A stretch of DNA of 64,000 nt from Sulfobacillus sp. (GTDB taxonomy: Bacteria > Bacillota > Sulfobacillia > Sulfobacillales > Sulfobacillaceae): NCBI GenBank assembly GCA_027343695.1, contig DAHWKJ010000030.1:56650-120649 (forward strand). The letters run 5' to 3'. The notes below the pieces were generated by a model. It was not told the DNA's origin, did not search any database, and saw only the letters and a list, made by a program, of their open reading frames with translations. Shown piece after piece: positions 1-10,348 of this stretch (positions are counted from its first letter, which is position 1; each line of letters begins with the position of its first letter). A program made the translations under genes and the position numbers.

Positions 1-438
1 CTTTTCGAACAGAGGCTGGTAGCCTAGGCACCAGTGCACATCCTGATCCTCTTCACCCCAAGGGCCAAGAATCAACGAATCTAGGGGCAGGAATGGCCCG
101 CTGACGGGGCCCGGGTAGCGCCACAGCCATTGGGCGCCGGAGGCGCCCGTTATGGGGAGTGTTTCACCCGACAAAATGGGATCGCCATTGGATCGAAATC
201 CGGCCACCACGGGTACCCGGCCATATCGACTTCTTTGGTCTCGTGCCGGGCTGGAGGAGACACGATATTGACCACTAAGCACAGCACGCTTGAATCCATT
301 TAGTCCATGAAACATTGTCTTGTCGACCCAGTAGTAAACACTTTTTTCTTCAGCGTAGCCCAGTTGACGCGCCAATTGCTTGGCCGTAATGAAAGGATCT
401 TCTAAGATAAGTTGAGCCATTTGGTTTAGGACTCTCAT
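1..438 (-). CDS. Partial CDS running off the left edge; N-terminal HTH-like segment, possibly an S24/LexA-like regulator
   Basis: Missing from the ORF track because it has no stop in the window. Reverse complement from ATG at 438 is open to base 1: MRVLNQMAQLILEDPFITAKQLARQLGYAEEKSVYYWVDKTMFHGLNGFKRAVLSGQYRV...RVPVVAGFRSNGDPILSGETLP... An RBS-like GGAGGCGGGG lies just upstream. Confidence 0.65.
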   Translation of the reverse strand, partial: MRVLNQMAQLILEDPFITAKQLARQLGYAEEKSVYYWVDKTMFHGLNGFKRAVLSGQYRVSSSPARDQRSRYGRVPVVAGFRSNGDPILSGETLPITGASGAQWLWRYPGPVSGPFLPLDSLILGPWGEEDQDVHWCLGYQPLFEK

Positions 439-651
439 TTCCCCGCCTCCTGCGTCCTATATTCCCTGTGGAGAATCAAAAAGCCTCTACCTGATTCATG
501 GTAATTATCGACAATTGCTACAACCTTACTCCTTGCTGGGAAGGAATCTTTGGCCCTCGTGGCGAAAGTATTGGCTAACGAATCGAGTGCCCTGGGCTTT
601 GTCGGGGGCTATGGGCATGGATTCAACTTCGGATTAGGGTGGAACATATCG

Positions 652-3600
652 GTGCATTTAGCCAAAATTGATATTTACGGCTTTAAGTCCTTTGGTCAGG
701 AAGTCCATATTGAATTGCCGTCGGGCGTGACGGCGCTCGTTGGTCCCAATGGGGGAGGAAAAAGCAATGTGGTCGATGCCATTCGCTGGGCCCTTGGAGA
801 GCAAAGAGTTCGAGAACTAAGAGCAGAGCGGTGGGACGACCTGTTGTTCGCGGGAAATGGCCAACGCGCTGCCGCCCGTCTCGCTGAGGTTTCACTTCAC
901 TTTGATAACCAAGATGGTGCGATGTCTAACTGGCCGGAGACACTCACGGTCACTAGACGTTTGTATCGTCATGGTGAATCGGAGTACGTCATTAATGGAC
1001 GTTCAGTGCGACTACGCGATGTGATGGACTTGTTTTTAGATAGCGGTGTTGGCCGCTTCAATTACGCGATCATTAGTCAAGGCCGGGTTGAGGGAGCCCT
1101 TATGCAAAAGCCCAAAGACAGGCTAGAACAATTGGAAGAAGCTGCCGGGGTATCCCGTTACAAAGTACGTAAAATCGAGACGATGGCCCACTTGAAGGAC
1201 GTTCAAAACAACATGGCTCGCTTGCAAGATCTCCAACAGGAAACTGGCCGTCAAATGGATGAGGTGCGGATCGCGGCGGAGCACGAACGGCAGTACTTGG
1301 AATGGCAGACCGTGCGGACTCGATGGCAAAGCCGAGTAAAATCTACAGAATACCAACGCGATCAAACTCGGCTCATAGAACTTAAGACGCAAGAACAGCA
1401 AGCAGGAGCCACCATTGAGGATATGAACACCGAAATGTCTAGTCTCGAGAATCGGATCGAGGAGATTAAGACGCAAGAACGAAATTTGGCGGGGACCATG
1501 CAGACCCATGACCAAAGGGTTAGAGAAGCTGAGCAAGAAGCATGGCAACTTGATCAAGAGATGAGAGAGCGTCGATTACGGCTCGAAGCGTCGCACCGGG
1601 AAGAAGAGCGGCTCCGAGCAGAATTCGCCGAACTTGAACAACAAGCGGCTCTCTTAGATCAAGAGTCGCAGGCAGTCGAGGTCTCCATGCTGGACGACGA
1701 GGAGGACCGATTACGGGAAGAACATCGGGCGCTTAGTACACGTGTCGACAGCCTGCGTGCTGCTGTGGGGGCTCTCGAATCAAAAAAGGCGGAGCATGAA
1801 CGGCGTATCTCTGAGGCAGCCGCTCGCCATGCAGAGATCGGGCTTGCCCTTTCACGGTGGCAAGGCGCCATGGGTGTCGATTCTCTTGAAGACCTAGTGG
1901 CGACCCAACGTCGAAGGCGCGAGGAGGCGTTGCGTCTTGAACAGGACGTGCAAGGGCTCACCCAATTGCTCCAGGGACTTACGGAAAAAAGAACTAGCCT
2001 TCGCCAACGCATCGCGCAAGAGGAAAGCCAATTGACGCCGCTGCGACAGCGCCGTACACAAGGAGAAGCCCGTTTACGCGCCCTGCGTCAATTGGATGCC
2101 GATGGGGAGGGCCTTCCTGGCGGTGTCCGCGCCGTGCTGAAGGCACATCGAGAGCACCGGCTTGATGGAATCCGAGGGACGGTAGGATCATTGATTGAGT
2201 CTGACCCGCAGGTGACCTTGGCGATTCAAATCGGCTTGGGAGGGGCTCAGAACGACATCATCGTAAATCGTGAGGTACAAGCGCGGCAAGCGGTAAAGTT
2301 TCTGCAGACCACTGCCCTGGGACGCGCCACATTCTTGCCATTAGACACCATACGAGCGGCGACCGTGGCGGAAAATGATAAGGCGCTCGGGGACCAGGCC
2401 GGAGTCATCGGTTGGGCGCTCGACCTGATCCGTTACGATCCAGCCATCGTTTCAGCGGTATCCCACGTATTGGGGCGGGTACTAGTCTTGAATACCTTGG
2501 ACGATGCGATGCGAATTGGCCCTCAGCATCGCTTTCGTTATAAGATGGTAACCCTAGACGGGCAATTGGTTCATGCAGGGGGAGCTATTACTGGGGGGCA
2601 TCATAGCCAACGCGACTCTCGGGTGATGCGCCGGATCGAAGTCGAAGCCTTGGTACAGCGGATAGCAGAAGAATCCGACGAGATTGCGAAGCGGGAAGAT
2701 GCCCTGAGGGGAAGCCAAGATGAGTTAAGACAGTTGGAACCGGCCTTAGACGATATGCGAGAAAAGCTGAGCGAACGTCGCCAGCAATGGAATACCCTGC
2801 GCCAAGTCGAAAGTCGGCAATTGGAACTAGAGGATCCGAGTGTGTTGGAACAGGAATTTCTGGCACTGCAAGACATCCTGGCCAAAGAAGCGAGTCAACG
2901 TGACCAGGTAGAAATCAGACGAGCGGCAGACGCGAGTCACCTTAAAGAGATGCAAATGGCTTTACAGGAAAGCCAAGAACGCCTCCGCGATGTGAACGCA
3001 AACCGTCGCCAACAACAGATCCTCGTGGAGCGCATGGAGCAAGAACGTCGCCGTGTTCAGACACGACACGAGAGGCTTCGCCAACTCATGGCGGACGTGG
3101 AGCGCTCGCTTCACGACCATACGGCGGCGGTGCAACACCTGGTCGAACAGCACGGTAACCGGGTTAAAATGGTGGAACTGCGGCGAGGAGAACAGAGCGC
3201 GGCGAGAAAAGCTTGGGATCGGGCAAAACAAGATGGTTTGGCCCTAGAGAATCGTCTACGGGCATTGCAACATGAGGAACGACGGCTCTCGACAAAGCTT
3301 GCCCAAGCCCAACAAGCCAGCTTCCGGATCGAGCATCAGTGGGAAGCGTATGTTCCCGATCCCGAGCAGGCGTCGCTAAGCTCGGCCGAAGAGTCTTTGG
3401 CTCGGGAGGAAATTCGGCGTTTGGAACAGCTTATGGGCGAGATGGCGCAGATCGTTCCGGGGAGTCTTATGCTCTTTGAGCAACTAAAAGAACGTCACGA
3501 ATACTTGCAAAACCAAATGCAGGATATCCAGGCAGCACGCCAGGATCTGCTCCAAACTTTGGCGGAGTTGGATGCCGAAGTCGATCGCCGGGTAGAGGTA

Positions 3601-4041
3601 ACCGTGAGTCGGGTCGAAAAGAGCTTTAGGGAGGCTTGCCGCATTCTGTATGCAGGGGGCGAGGGCGGGATAAGCTTTGTGGCGGACGGTGATCGGGGCC
3701 TTGAGTTATGGGTCAAGCCTCCGGGCAAACGGCCGGCGCACCTGAGCCTCTTGTCGGGAGGGGAGAAAGCACTAGGAGGTATTGCATGGTTGTTCGCGCT
3801 GCTTGCGGTGAGACCGTCGCCCTTTGTGATCCTCGATGAGGTAGAAGCATCCCTCGACGAAGCCAATGCTTTACGGTTTGCGGAGTATTTGGCTGAGTTT
3901 CGTCGAACGGCTCAGTGTGTCATTGTGACCCACCATAAAGAAACCATGGCAGCCGCCGACGCCTTATGGGGGGTTGCGGGTGATGGCCAGGGGCAAAGCC
4001 GCTTAATTTCGGTTATGTTAGAAGAAGCTCTAGTACCCTAG
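652..4041 (+). CDS. smc: Chromosome segregation protein SMC
   Basis: N-term [51 protein letters not shown] (Walker A), long coiled coils, hinge, C-term [10 protein letters not shown] and [15 protein letters not shown] at 652 preferred over the track start at 550. Confidence 0.97.
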   Translation: MHLAKIDIYGFKSFGQEVHIELPSGVTALVGPNGGGKSNVVDAIRWALGEQRVRELRAERWDDLLFAGNGQRAAARLAEVSLHFDNQDGAMSNWPETLTVTRRLYRHGESEYVINGRSVRLRDVMDLFLDSGVGRFNYAIISQGRVEGALMQKPKDRLEQLEEAAGVSRYKVRKIETMAHLKDVQNNMARLQDLQQETGRQMDEVRIAAEHERQYLEWQTVRTRWQSRVKSTEYQRDQTRLIELKTQEQQAGATIEDMNTEMSSLENRIEEIKTQERNLAGTMQTHDQRVREAEQEAWQLDQEMRERRLRLEASHREEERLRAEFAELEQQAALLDQESQAVEVSMLDDEEDRLREEHRALSTRVDSLRAAVGALESKKAEHERRISEAAARHAEIGLALSRWQGAMGVDSLEDLVATQRRRREEALRLEQDVQGLTQLLQGLTEKRTSLRQRIAQEESQLTPLRQRRTQGEARLRALRQLDADGEGLPGGVRAVLKAHREHRLDGIRGTVGSLIESDPQVTLAIQIGLGGAQNDIIVNREVQARQAVKFLQTTALGRATFLPLDTIRAATVAENDKALGDQAGVIGWALDLIRYDPAIVSAVSHVLGRVLVLNTLDDAMRIGPQHRFRYKMVTLDGQLVHAGGAITGGHHSQRDSRVMRRIEVEALVQRIAEESDEIAKREDALRGSQDELRQLEPALDDMREKLSERRQQWNTLRQVESRQLELEDPSVLEQEFLALQDILAKEASQRDQVEIRRAADASHLKEMQMALQESQERLRDVNANRRQQQILVERMEQERRRVQTRHERLRQLMADVERSLHDHTAAVQHLVEQHGNRVKMVELRRGEQSAARKAWDRAKQDGLALENRLRALQHEERRLSTKLAQAQQASFRIEHQWEAYVPDPEQASLSSAEESLAREEIRRLEQLMGEMAQIVPGSLMLFEQLKERHEYLQNQMQDIQAARQDLLQTLAELDAEVDRRVEVTVSRVEKSFREACRILYAGGEGGISFVADGDRGLELWVKPPGKRPAHLSLLSGGEKALGGIAWLFALLAVRPSPFVILDEVEASLDEANALRFAEYLAEFRRTAQCVIVTHHKETMAAADALWGVAGDGQGQSRLISVMLEEALVP

Positions 4042-4058
4042 AGCGGAGGAGGGACACA

Positions 4059-4985
4059 ATGCCCGGTTTTTGGGAACGGCTTAAACAAGGGATGACCCGC
4101 ACGCGATCGGGATTCGGTGATCGCCTACGGAGTTTATTTCACGGCCGTTTATGGAACGACGAGCTGTGGGATGAGTTAGAGGAAATTCTCTATTCGGCGG
4201 ACTTGGGATCGGCTACCACCGGATTTCTTTTAGACGAACTACGACGTCGTGTCCTGCAACACCACCCGACAACTGCCGATGAGGTTGTGAACCTCTTGGC
4301 GATTTTGATGCAAGAAGAATTGGGGGATTCCAGCGATGCTTTAGCATTGCCTGATGGAGGGCCCTGGGTCTGGCTCATGGTAGGGGTCAACGGCACAGGG
4401 AAGACTACGACGGCCGGCAAGTTCGCTTATTTGTTGAAACAACAACATAAATCGATCATTTTAGGAGCTGCCGACACGTTTCGAGCGGCAGCGACCGAGC
4501 AGTTGGAAGTGTGGGGTCGCCGTGCTGGCGTCGATGTGATCCGTCAAGCATCGGGGGCAGACCCTGCGGCTGTCGCATTTGATACGGTACAAGCAGCAAG
4601 GGCGCGCCATCTAGATTTGGCTATCATCGACACCGCGGGCCGATTGCAAAATAAGGTGAACCTGATGCAGGAGTTGCAAAAGGTATATCGCGTTATTGGG
4701 CGAGAACTTTCGGGTGCACCGCATGAGGTGTGGCTGGTGATTGACGCCACTACTGGTCAAAATGGGTTAGTGCAAGCTCGGGTCTTTTTAGAATCGGTGC
4801 CCGTTACCGGGATTGTGCTGACTAAGCTCGATGGGACCGCTAAAGGTGGAATTGCATTAGCTATCGTGCATGAATTAAAGATTCCGATTCGATTTGTCGG
4901 GGTCGGAGAAAAAGTGGAAGATCTCTTACCATTTGATCCGGCGGACTATGTGCGGGCAATTTTGGGCGAGGAATTTTCTGAGTAA
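4059..4985 (+). CDS. ftsY: Signal recognition particle receptor FtsY
   Basis: SRP GTPase motifs GVNGTGKTTTAGKFA, DTFRAAATEQL, DTAGRLQNK, TKLDGTAKGG; directly follows smc; RBS ggaggaggg. Confidence 0.96.
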   Translation: MPGFWERLKQGMTRTRSGFGDRLRSLFHGRLWNDELWDELEEILYSADLGSATTGFLLDELRRRVLQHHPTTADEVVNLLAILMQEELGDSSDALALPDGGPWVWLMVGVNGTGKTTTAGKFAYLLKQQHKSIILGAADTFRAAATEQLEVWGRRAGVDVIRQASGADPAAVAFDTVQAARARHLDLAIIDTAGRLQNKVNLMQELQKVYRVIGRELSGAPHEVWLVIDATTGQNGLVQARVFLESVPVTGIVLTKLDGTAKGGIALAIVHELKIPIRFVGVGEKVEDLLPFDPADYVRAILGEEFSE

Positions 4986-5024
4986 ATGTCTACATGAGTA
5001 AAGAAGAACAATGGCATCGGGCCG

Positions 5025-5053
5025 TTGACCATGTAGGAGGAATTCGCTATAGT
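5025..5053 (+). promoter_or_regulatory. Predicted sigma-A promoter for the c-di-AMP riboswitch transcript
   Basis: TTGACC (5025-5030), 17-bp spacer, TATAGT (5048-5053), about 16 bp before the aptamer. Confidence 0.7.
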
Positions 5054-5068
5054 GGTGGTATACCTTGA

Positions 5069-5180
5069 ATACGCCAAATTCTGTAAACACAGAAACGGAG
5101 AACCCGATTATCTGGGGTGAATTGCGATTGCAAAGGGCATGTCCACGGCCCTAACCCGTCAGCTAACTTCGTAGGCGTTG
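5069..5180 (+). ncRNA. ydaO/yuaA-class cyclic di-AMP riboswitch aptamer
   Basis: ACGCCAAATTCTG...GGAGAACC...CTGGGGTGAATTGC...AGGGCATGTCC..GGCCCTAACCCGTCAGCTAACTTCGTAGGCGT. Hallmark blocks GGGGTGAAT, AGGGCATGTCC and CCGTCAGCTAAC-TCGTAGGCG match the ydaO consensus; P1 is ACGCC/GGCGT. Confidence 0.94.
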
Positions 5181-5225
5181 GGGGCTCAAGGGCAGATTTT
5201 TAGTTACCGTAATGGGTTTTCCTGT

Positions 5226-5252
5226 CCCCCGGGAAGTTGCCGGGAATTTTTT
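5226..5252 (+). terminator. Intrinsic terminator, likely riboswitch expression platform
   Basis: CCCGG-gaagttg-CCGGG followed by AATTTTTT, between the aptamer and the GT start. Confidence 0.6.
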
Positions 5253-5284
5253 ATGCGCCGGTCTTATTCTGGGAGGTGTTAGGC

Positions 5285-6508
5285 TTGTCACGTCGAGTCC
5301 TACAATTGTCACTAAGTGCCGACCCATTGAACCCGTTGGACGGGGGAGATTTAGGCGGGCAGCAAATCGTAGTGAGGGACGCTACGCTCAATCTTCAACA
5401 ACAGGGTTTCGGGGTGGATGTGATAACCATGTCACAGCACAGCATGCTTCCCCACCGATCCAGTCTCGGTCAGCTAGGACAGGTGATCCGAATGAACTCT
5501 GCCGTGCCGATGCCGTTGTCCGATGAGGATTGGGTGAAGGCCCAGGACCGGATCGCCGAAGATGTGATCCAGTGGATCCGGGATAATCATCGAGAATATC
5601 AGTTGGTCCACAGTCATTTTTGGCTGTCGGGTTTAATAGCGAAACGGGTAGCAGCTGAAATTAAGGCCCCCTGGATTCATTCACCCTATAAGATGGTCGA
5701 ATGGGTCCGACGACCCCATGATACGTATTCGACTGTACGACAGGAACATGAACAGTCGATTTTGCGAGATGTCGATGCGGTCATTGTGCCCTATTTGAAG
5801 GAAGCTGACATGGTCCATCAGTGGGCTCCCAACGTGCCGCTGTACGTGGTAGCGCCGGGCCTTGATGTCAATAACTTCTTTACGAGAGACCCTGGTCCCG
5901 TACTCAAGGGGTTAGGCCTGTCTCGGCGACCTTTGGCCTACGTAGGGCATCTTGACTCCGGTCGAGGCATCCGCGAGGTGCTGCAACACATGAGGACCGT
6001 GGAGTTGCCAGACGATCTGGTGTTGCTACTCATTGGAGGTAATCGCGGTGAGGTGAATCAGGGTCAACCACAGGACCCGGAGTTGGCCCAATTGGCGAAT
6101 GACTTGGCACCGCATTTGCGGTTTCTCGGAGCGATGCCGCACCGGGCTGTCGCCATGTACATGGCGACAGCCCAGGCGGTGATTGCCCCCAACCTCGGAC
6201 CCACCTTGGGCATGGCAGTCATCGAAGCGCTTGGGTCGGGTACGCCGGTGGTGGGCAGTATGGTTCCTGGTATCGAAGATTGGATTCAACATGGCACCAA
6301 TGGATTTCTGGCCCCAGCAGGCGATGTGACTACACTGTGGACGCATGCTCTAAAATTATGGAGTGACCCTCAATTAGCGTATCAAATGGGGGTGGCGGGC
6401 TACAATATTATTCATCGCAACCATCGCAGTGACAATATGGCGGTGCAGTTGGGACAGATATATGATGAGGTTGTCCAAGGGTATTCCCCCAACGCTAGCG
6501 CCGGATAG
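5285..6508 (+). CDS. GT4-family glycosyltransferase, sucrose-phosphate-synthase/MshA-like
   Basis: N-term LSRRVLQLSLSADPLNPLDGGDLGGQQIVVRDATLNLQQQGFGVDVIT; C-term GPTLGMAVIEALGSGTPVVGSMVPGIEDWIQHGTNGFL. TTG 5285 follows a GGGAGGTG RBS. Confidence 0.85.
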   Translation: MSRRVLQLSLSADPLNPLDGGDLGGQQIVVRDATLNLQQQGFGVDVITMSQHSMLPHRSSLGQLGQVIRMNSAVPMPLSDEDWVKAQDRIAEDVIQWIRDNHREYQLVHSHFWLSGLIAKRVAAEIKAPWIHSPYKMVEWVRRPHDTYSTVRQEHEQSILRDVDAVIVPYLKEADMVHQWAPNVPLYVVAPGLDVNNFFTRDPGPVLKGLGLSRRPLAYVGHLDSGRGIREVLQHMRTVELPDDLVLLLIGGNRGEVNQGQPQDPELAQLANDLAPHLRFLGAMPHRAVAMYMATAQAVIAPNLGPTLGMAVIEALGSGTPVVGSMVPGIEDWIQHGTNGFLAPAGDVTTLWTHALKLWSDPQLAYQMGVAGYNIIHRNHRSDNMAVQLGQIYDEVVQGYSPNASAG

Positions 6509-6528
6509 CCCTAGGCCTAGCATCCCGA

Positions 6529-6566
6529 AGCCGGACACGAGACGTCACCTGGTCTCGTGTCCGGCT
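6529..6566 (+). terminator. Strong 14-bp perfect hairpin after the GT gene, no U-tract
   Basis: AGCCGGACACGAGA-cgtcacctgg-TCTCGTGTCCGGCT. Confidence 0.6.
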
Positions 6567-6604
6567 CATTATTGGCGGTGGTGAAATAATTTTCGGCCCA
6601 TACA

Positions 6605-6633
6605 TTGACAAGGCAAGAATCGGTCCCTAAAAT
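6605..6633 (+). promoter_or_regulatory. Predicted sigma-A promoter for the ylxM-ffh operon
   Basis: TTGACA (6605-6610), 17 bp, TAAAAT (6628-6633), upstream of ATG 6682. Confidence 0.7.
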
Positions 6634-6681
6634 GAGTTTTGGCTGATAAGGGAAAATGCTTTACACTATGGGGGCAGGACG

Positions 6682-7038
6682 ATGGGGAAACTGGATGTCA
6701 TCCAAGCTAATTTGCTGGTAGATTTCTATGGCTCCCTCCTGACTGACCACCAGCGTGAAGTGTGGCACCTCTATTTTGCAGAGGATTGGTCGTTGTCCGA
6801 GATTGGGCAGATGCTTGGTGTAAGCCGCGCCGCAGTAGCTGACGTCGTGGACCGGACCGCCGGCGTCTTGGCGCAGTATGAAAGCAAACTCGGGCTGATT
6901 GCGGGAAGCGAGATTCGGCAAAGAAAGCTCATGCGATTAGTGCACGAGATTTCTCGAATGGCTGGGGATCAACAGGATGTGCCGGCTTTGCAATTAGCCC
7001 GGGAACTGGCTGTGGAAGAGGGACTGACCGATGTTTGA
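6682..7038 (+). CDS. ylxM: YlxM-like (UPF0122) SRP-associated HTH protein
   Basis: LLVDFYGSLLTDHQREVWHLYFAEDWSLSEIGQMLGVSRAAVADVVDRT; overlaps ffh. Confidence 0.9.
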   Translation: MGKLDVIQANLLVDFYGSLLTDHQREVWHLYFAEDWSLSEIGQMLGVSRAAVADVVDRTAGVLAQYESKLGLIAGSEIRQRKLMRLVHEISRMAGDQQDVPALQLARELAVEEGLTDV

Positions 7039-8365
7039 AACCCTGACGGATAAGTTACAATCAACCTTCAAGCGTCTTAGGAACAAGGGCCGCCTCACCG
7101 AGGCCGATGTTCGTGAGGCGCTACGAGAAGTGCGGTTGGCCTTATTGGAGGCAGACGTCAACTTCAAGGTGGTTAAGGATTTCCTGGCCGGCGTGGAATC
7201 CGCAGCGATTGGTCAGGATATATTACAAAGCTTGACTCCGGATCAAGGTGTCATTCGAATCGTTCGGGACCGGCTTACTGCGTTGATGGGGAGCCGGGTC
7301 GAACGGATCAAAATGGCGTCTAACCCGCCTACGGTCATCTATCTGGTAGGCCTACAAGGATCGGGAAAAACCACCACCGCAGCCAAACTAGCTCTCATGC
7401 TCCGTCATCAAGGACGTCAGCCGCTCTTAGTGGCAGCGGATATCTATCGCCCTGCCGCAGCAGATCAGCTAAAAGCACTCGGCACACAGATTGATGTGCC
7501 GGTCGTGCACGCATTGAACGAATCGCCGGTTGCGTTGGCTCAACGAGGTATTCAAATGAGTCGGCAGTTAGCCCGAGACGTGGTGATTGTGGATACGGCG
7601 GGACGTTTGCATGTGGACACCGAATTGATGGAAGAATTGGTGCAAATGCAGCGTCACGTACCGGCCCATGAGACCCTCTTGGTAGTCGATGCGATGACCG
7701 GCCAAGATGCGGTGCGGGTAGCCAATGCGTTTAAAGAAACCCTACCGCTAACCGGCGTCGTAATCACCAAGCTTGATGGCGACACACGGGGCGGGGCGGC
7801 TCTGTCGATCCGTGCCGTGACAGACCTGCCGATAAAACTGATGGCGACAGGAGAAAAGGTCGAGGCGCTAGAATTGTTTCAGCCTGACCGCTTGGCGCAA
7901 AGGATATTGGGGATGGGTGACGTCCTCACCTTAATCGAAAAGGCCGAGCAATCGCTGGACCAAGGAGATACCGAGCAACTGGCGGGGCGCATTGCTTCCA
8001 ATAACTTCAATCTGGAAGACTTTCGTGCGATGCTACGGCAGGTGAAAAAACTCGGTCCGTTGTCCAAGGTGATGGAAATGTTACCGGGCATGGGACAAAT
8101 GGGCAAACTTAAGGGAAAAGTGGATGACTCAAGTTTGGTCCGGGTGGAGGCCATCTTAGATTCCATGACAGTCAAGGAGCGGCTTCGTCCCGATATTATC
8201 AATGGGAGCCGGAGACGGCGCATTGCTGACGGTAGCGGAACCTCAGTTCCGGAAGTCAATCGCCTGTTGAAGCAATTTCAGGAGATGCGAAAGATGATGC
8301 AACAGTTCAAGGGTCCAGGCGGGAAAAAACGTTTGGCCAAGTTACCATTCCCACCGATGCGATGA
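7031..8365 (+). CDS. ffh: Signal recognition particle protein Ffh
   Basis: [46 protein letters not shown] and a Met-rich M domain. Confidence 0.97.
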   Translation: MFETLTDKLQSTFKRLRNKGRLTEADVREALREVRLALLEADVNFKVVKDFLAGVESAAIGQDILQSLTPDQGVIRIVRDRLTALMGSRVERIKMASNPPTVIYLVGLQGSGKTTTAAKLALMLRHQGRQPLLVAADIYRPAAADQLKALGTQIDVPVVHALNESPVALAQRGIQMSRQLARDVVIVDTAGRLHVDTELMEELVQMQRHVPAHETLLVVDAMTGQDAVRVANAFKETLPLTGVVITKLDGDTRGGAALSIRAVTDLPIKLMATGEKVEALELFQPDRLAQRILGMGDVLTLIEKAEQSLDQGDTEQLAGRIASNNFNLEDFRAMLRQVKKLGPLSKVMEMLPGMGQMGKLKGKVDDSSLVRVEAILDSMTVKERLRPDIINGSRRRRIADGSGTSVPEVNRLLKQFQEMRKMMQQFKGPGGKKRLAKLPFPPMR

Positions 8366-8399
8366 TATGGGTAGCCCAAGGGAGGAGGAATCAGACAAC

Positions 8400-8681
8400 A
8401 TGGTGAAAATTCGATTGCGTCGAATGGGGGCCAAAAAACGACCATTTTATCGCGTGGTGGTGGCGGATGCACGTGCCCCTCGAGATGGCCGCTTTATTGA
8501 AGAAATCGGCTATTACGATCCCACGAAAAACCCGGCCATCATTAAGATTGATGAAGACCGCGCGATGAAGTGGATTAAAGATGGCGCTCAACCAACGGAC
8601 ACCGCTCGGTCGCTGTTAAGGCAATCTGGTGTGTTACGGAAGATTCATGAAGCGAAACAAGTAGGATCAACGCATGAGTAA
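8400..8681 (+). CDS. rpsP: 30S ribosomal protein S16
   Basis: [44 protein letters not shown] gggaggagg before ATG 8400. Confidence 0.97.
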   Translation: MVKIRLRRMGAKKRPFYRVVVADARAPRDGRFIEEIGYYDPTKNPAIIKIDEDRAMKWIKDGAQPTDTARSLLRQSGVLRKIHEAKQVGSTHE

Positions 8682-9210
8682 CATGCGGGCGTTACCGGAT
8701 GGTCATACCCAACTCGGAGAGATTGTTGCTGCGCATGGGGTAGATGGAACCTTGAAAGTGTATCCTACCACAGACTTTTTAGACCGTCTCGTGAAACGCC
8801 GAGAACTCTGGGTTGGTAAGAGAACACAACCGTCTCGTGTGGCGCATGCCCAGATTCACGGCAATGTGGTCTTATTGCGGATTGACGGGGTGACCAATCG
8901 GGAACAAGCGGAGACCTTGCGCGGAGAACTGCTATCGGTACCGACGGACAGTCTGCCGCGATTACCGGACGGGGAATACTATTGGTACCAATTGGTGGGC
9001 CTCGAGGTGCGCGAGTGCGACACCGGTCGCGTGCTGGGTACGCTGAGCCAAGTTGTTCGGTCGGGCGGACACCACGATCTGTTCGAAGTGGAGAGACCTT
9101 CCTTGAAACCGCTTTTGATTCCGGCATTGAAGCACGTGGTTCGGGCTGTCGATGTTGAGGGCGGAGTGATGGAGGTTATCTTACCGGAGGGCTTGGAGGA
9201 TATAACCTAA
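8674..9210 (+). CDS. rimM: 16S rRNA processing protein RimM
   Basis: [22 protein letters not shown]...[11 protein letters not shown]...[14 protein letters not shown]; overlaps rpsP by 8 bp. Confidence 0.93.
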   Translation: MSNMRALPDGHTQLGEIVAAHGVDGTLKVYPTTDFLDRLVKRRELWVGKRTQPSRVAHAQIHGNVVLLRIDGVTNREQAETLRGELLSVPTDSLPRLPDGEYYWYQLVGLEVRECDTGRVLGTLSQVVRSGGHHDLFEVERPSLKPLLIPALKHVVRAVDVEGGVMEVILPEGLEDIT

Positions 9211-9927
9211 ATGCTGATTCAGGTGGTCACCTTGTTCCCGGAGATGTTCCGTGAGGTGTTTAACGCGAGCATCTTAAAAAGGGCCCAAGATCGGGAAATT
9301 GTCGAGTTGCGAACCGTGGACTTGCGGCGGTTTGGAGTGGGGCCGCATCGGTCGACGGATGACTACCCGTTTGGCGGGGGCGTTGGCATGTTGCTCAGAG
9401 CGGACGTTGTGGTCCCTGCGGTTGAATGGGCGATGATGGGTCACGCGGCACCAGCAAAGATCATTGTCACCTCGGCTCAAGGCTCGCACTTCACGCAGCC
9501 CATGGCGGAAGCGTGGGCCCAAGAAGACCATTTAATTATCGTGGCCGGACACTACGAGGGTATCGATCAACGCGCCGTGACGTTATTGAACGCCCACGAA
9601 GTGTCGGTCGGGGACTATATTGTGACAGGTGGGGAGTTGCCTGCTATGATTATGGTCGATGCGGTGACGCGGCTACAAGCTGGGGCCTTGGGTGCTCAAT
9701 CTGGGGCGTCTCAAGATTCCTTCAGTACGGTATGTTCCGGATTGCTCGAGGGTCCCCAATACACGCGGCCAAGAACTTACCGAGGCATAGCGGTCCCAGA
9801 GGTGTTGATGTCCGGGGATCATAAACGGATCGCAGGATTTCAACAAGAAACCCAGATGTCCGTGACTCGACGACGGCGCCCGGACATTTTAGGCGGCGCG
9901 GTGGATCGTCGGGGTGAGACACAGTAG
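9211..9927 (+). CDS. trmD: tRNA (guanine-N1)-methyltransferase TrmD
   Basis: [13 protein letters not shown]...[13 protein letters not shown]...[12 protein letters not shown]...[23 protein letters not shown]. Confidence 0.96.
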   Translation: MLIQVVTLFPEMFREVFNASILKRAQDREIVELRTVDLRRFGVGPHRSTDDYPFGGGVGMLLRADVVVPAVEWAMMGHAAPAKIIVTSAQGSHFTQPMAEAWAQEDHLIIVAGHYEGIDQRAVTLLNAHEVSVGDYIVTGGELPAMIMVDAVTRLQAGALGAQSGASQDSFSTVCSGLLEGPQYTRPRTYRGIAVPEVLMSGDHKRIAGFQQETQMSVTRRRRPDILGGAVDRRGETQ

Positions 9928-9946
9928 TTGTAGAGGAGGTGTTGAA

Positions 9947-10288
9947 TTGGACTACATCAAGTTACTGGAAGAAGATCAGATGCGTAGCGACATACCGACC
10001 TTTCGCGCTGGGGATTCAGTCAGAGTGGCGGTAAAAATTCGCGAAGGCAATCGTGAACGGGTGCAAATGTACGAAGGTGTCGTAATCGCGATAAAAGGCT
10101 CAGGGCTTTCTAAGACCATGATCGTTCGCCGGGTGAGCTACGGGGTTGGGGTGGAAAGAATTTTCTTGTTGCATTCGCCTCGTATCGAATCGATCCAAGT
10201 GGTGCGGCGTGGCAAGGTGCGGCGAGCCAAACTATACTACCTGCGTAAATTGCGTGGCAAAGCGGCCCGTATTAAAGAACGTCGTTAA
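9947..10288 (+). CDS. rplS: 50S ribosomal protein L19
   Basis: [48 protein letters not shown]...[23 protein letters not shown] 9947 after GAGGAGGTG. Confidence 0.96.
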   Translation: MDYIKLLEEDQMRSDIPTFRAGDSVRVAVKIREGNRERVQMYEGVVIAIKGSGLSKTMIVRRVSYGVGVERIFLLHSPRIESIQVVRRGKVRRAKLYYLRKLRGKAARIKERR

Positions 10289-10297
10289 CAGGCGCAG

Positions 10298-10325
10298 AAG
10301 GTGCTCCCCGGACGGGGGGCGCCTT
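10298..10325 (+). other. 12-bp GC-rich hairpin between rplS and lepB, no U-tract
   Basis: AAGGTGCTCCCC-GGAC-GGGGGGCGCCTT, fully paired with two G-U pairs. Confidence 0.6.
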
Positions 10326-10348
10326 CACGTCATGATGGAGGGGAAGCT

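Noticed and set aside
1123-1557. 144-aa minus-strand ORF inside smc, and similar shadow ORFs
   Set aside because: Antisense to a clear conserved CDS, low-complexity composition, no RBS or domain; typical of GC-rich coding DNA.
9426-9824. 132-aa plus-strand ORF inside trmD
   Set aside because: Alternate frame of a convincing TrmD; no recognisable domain.
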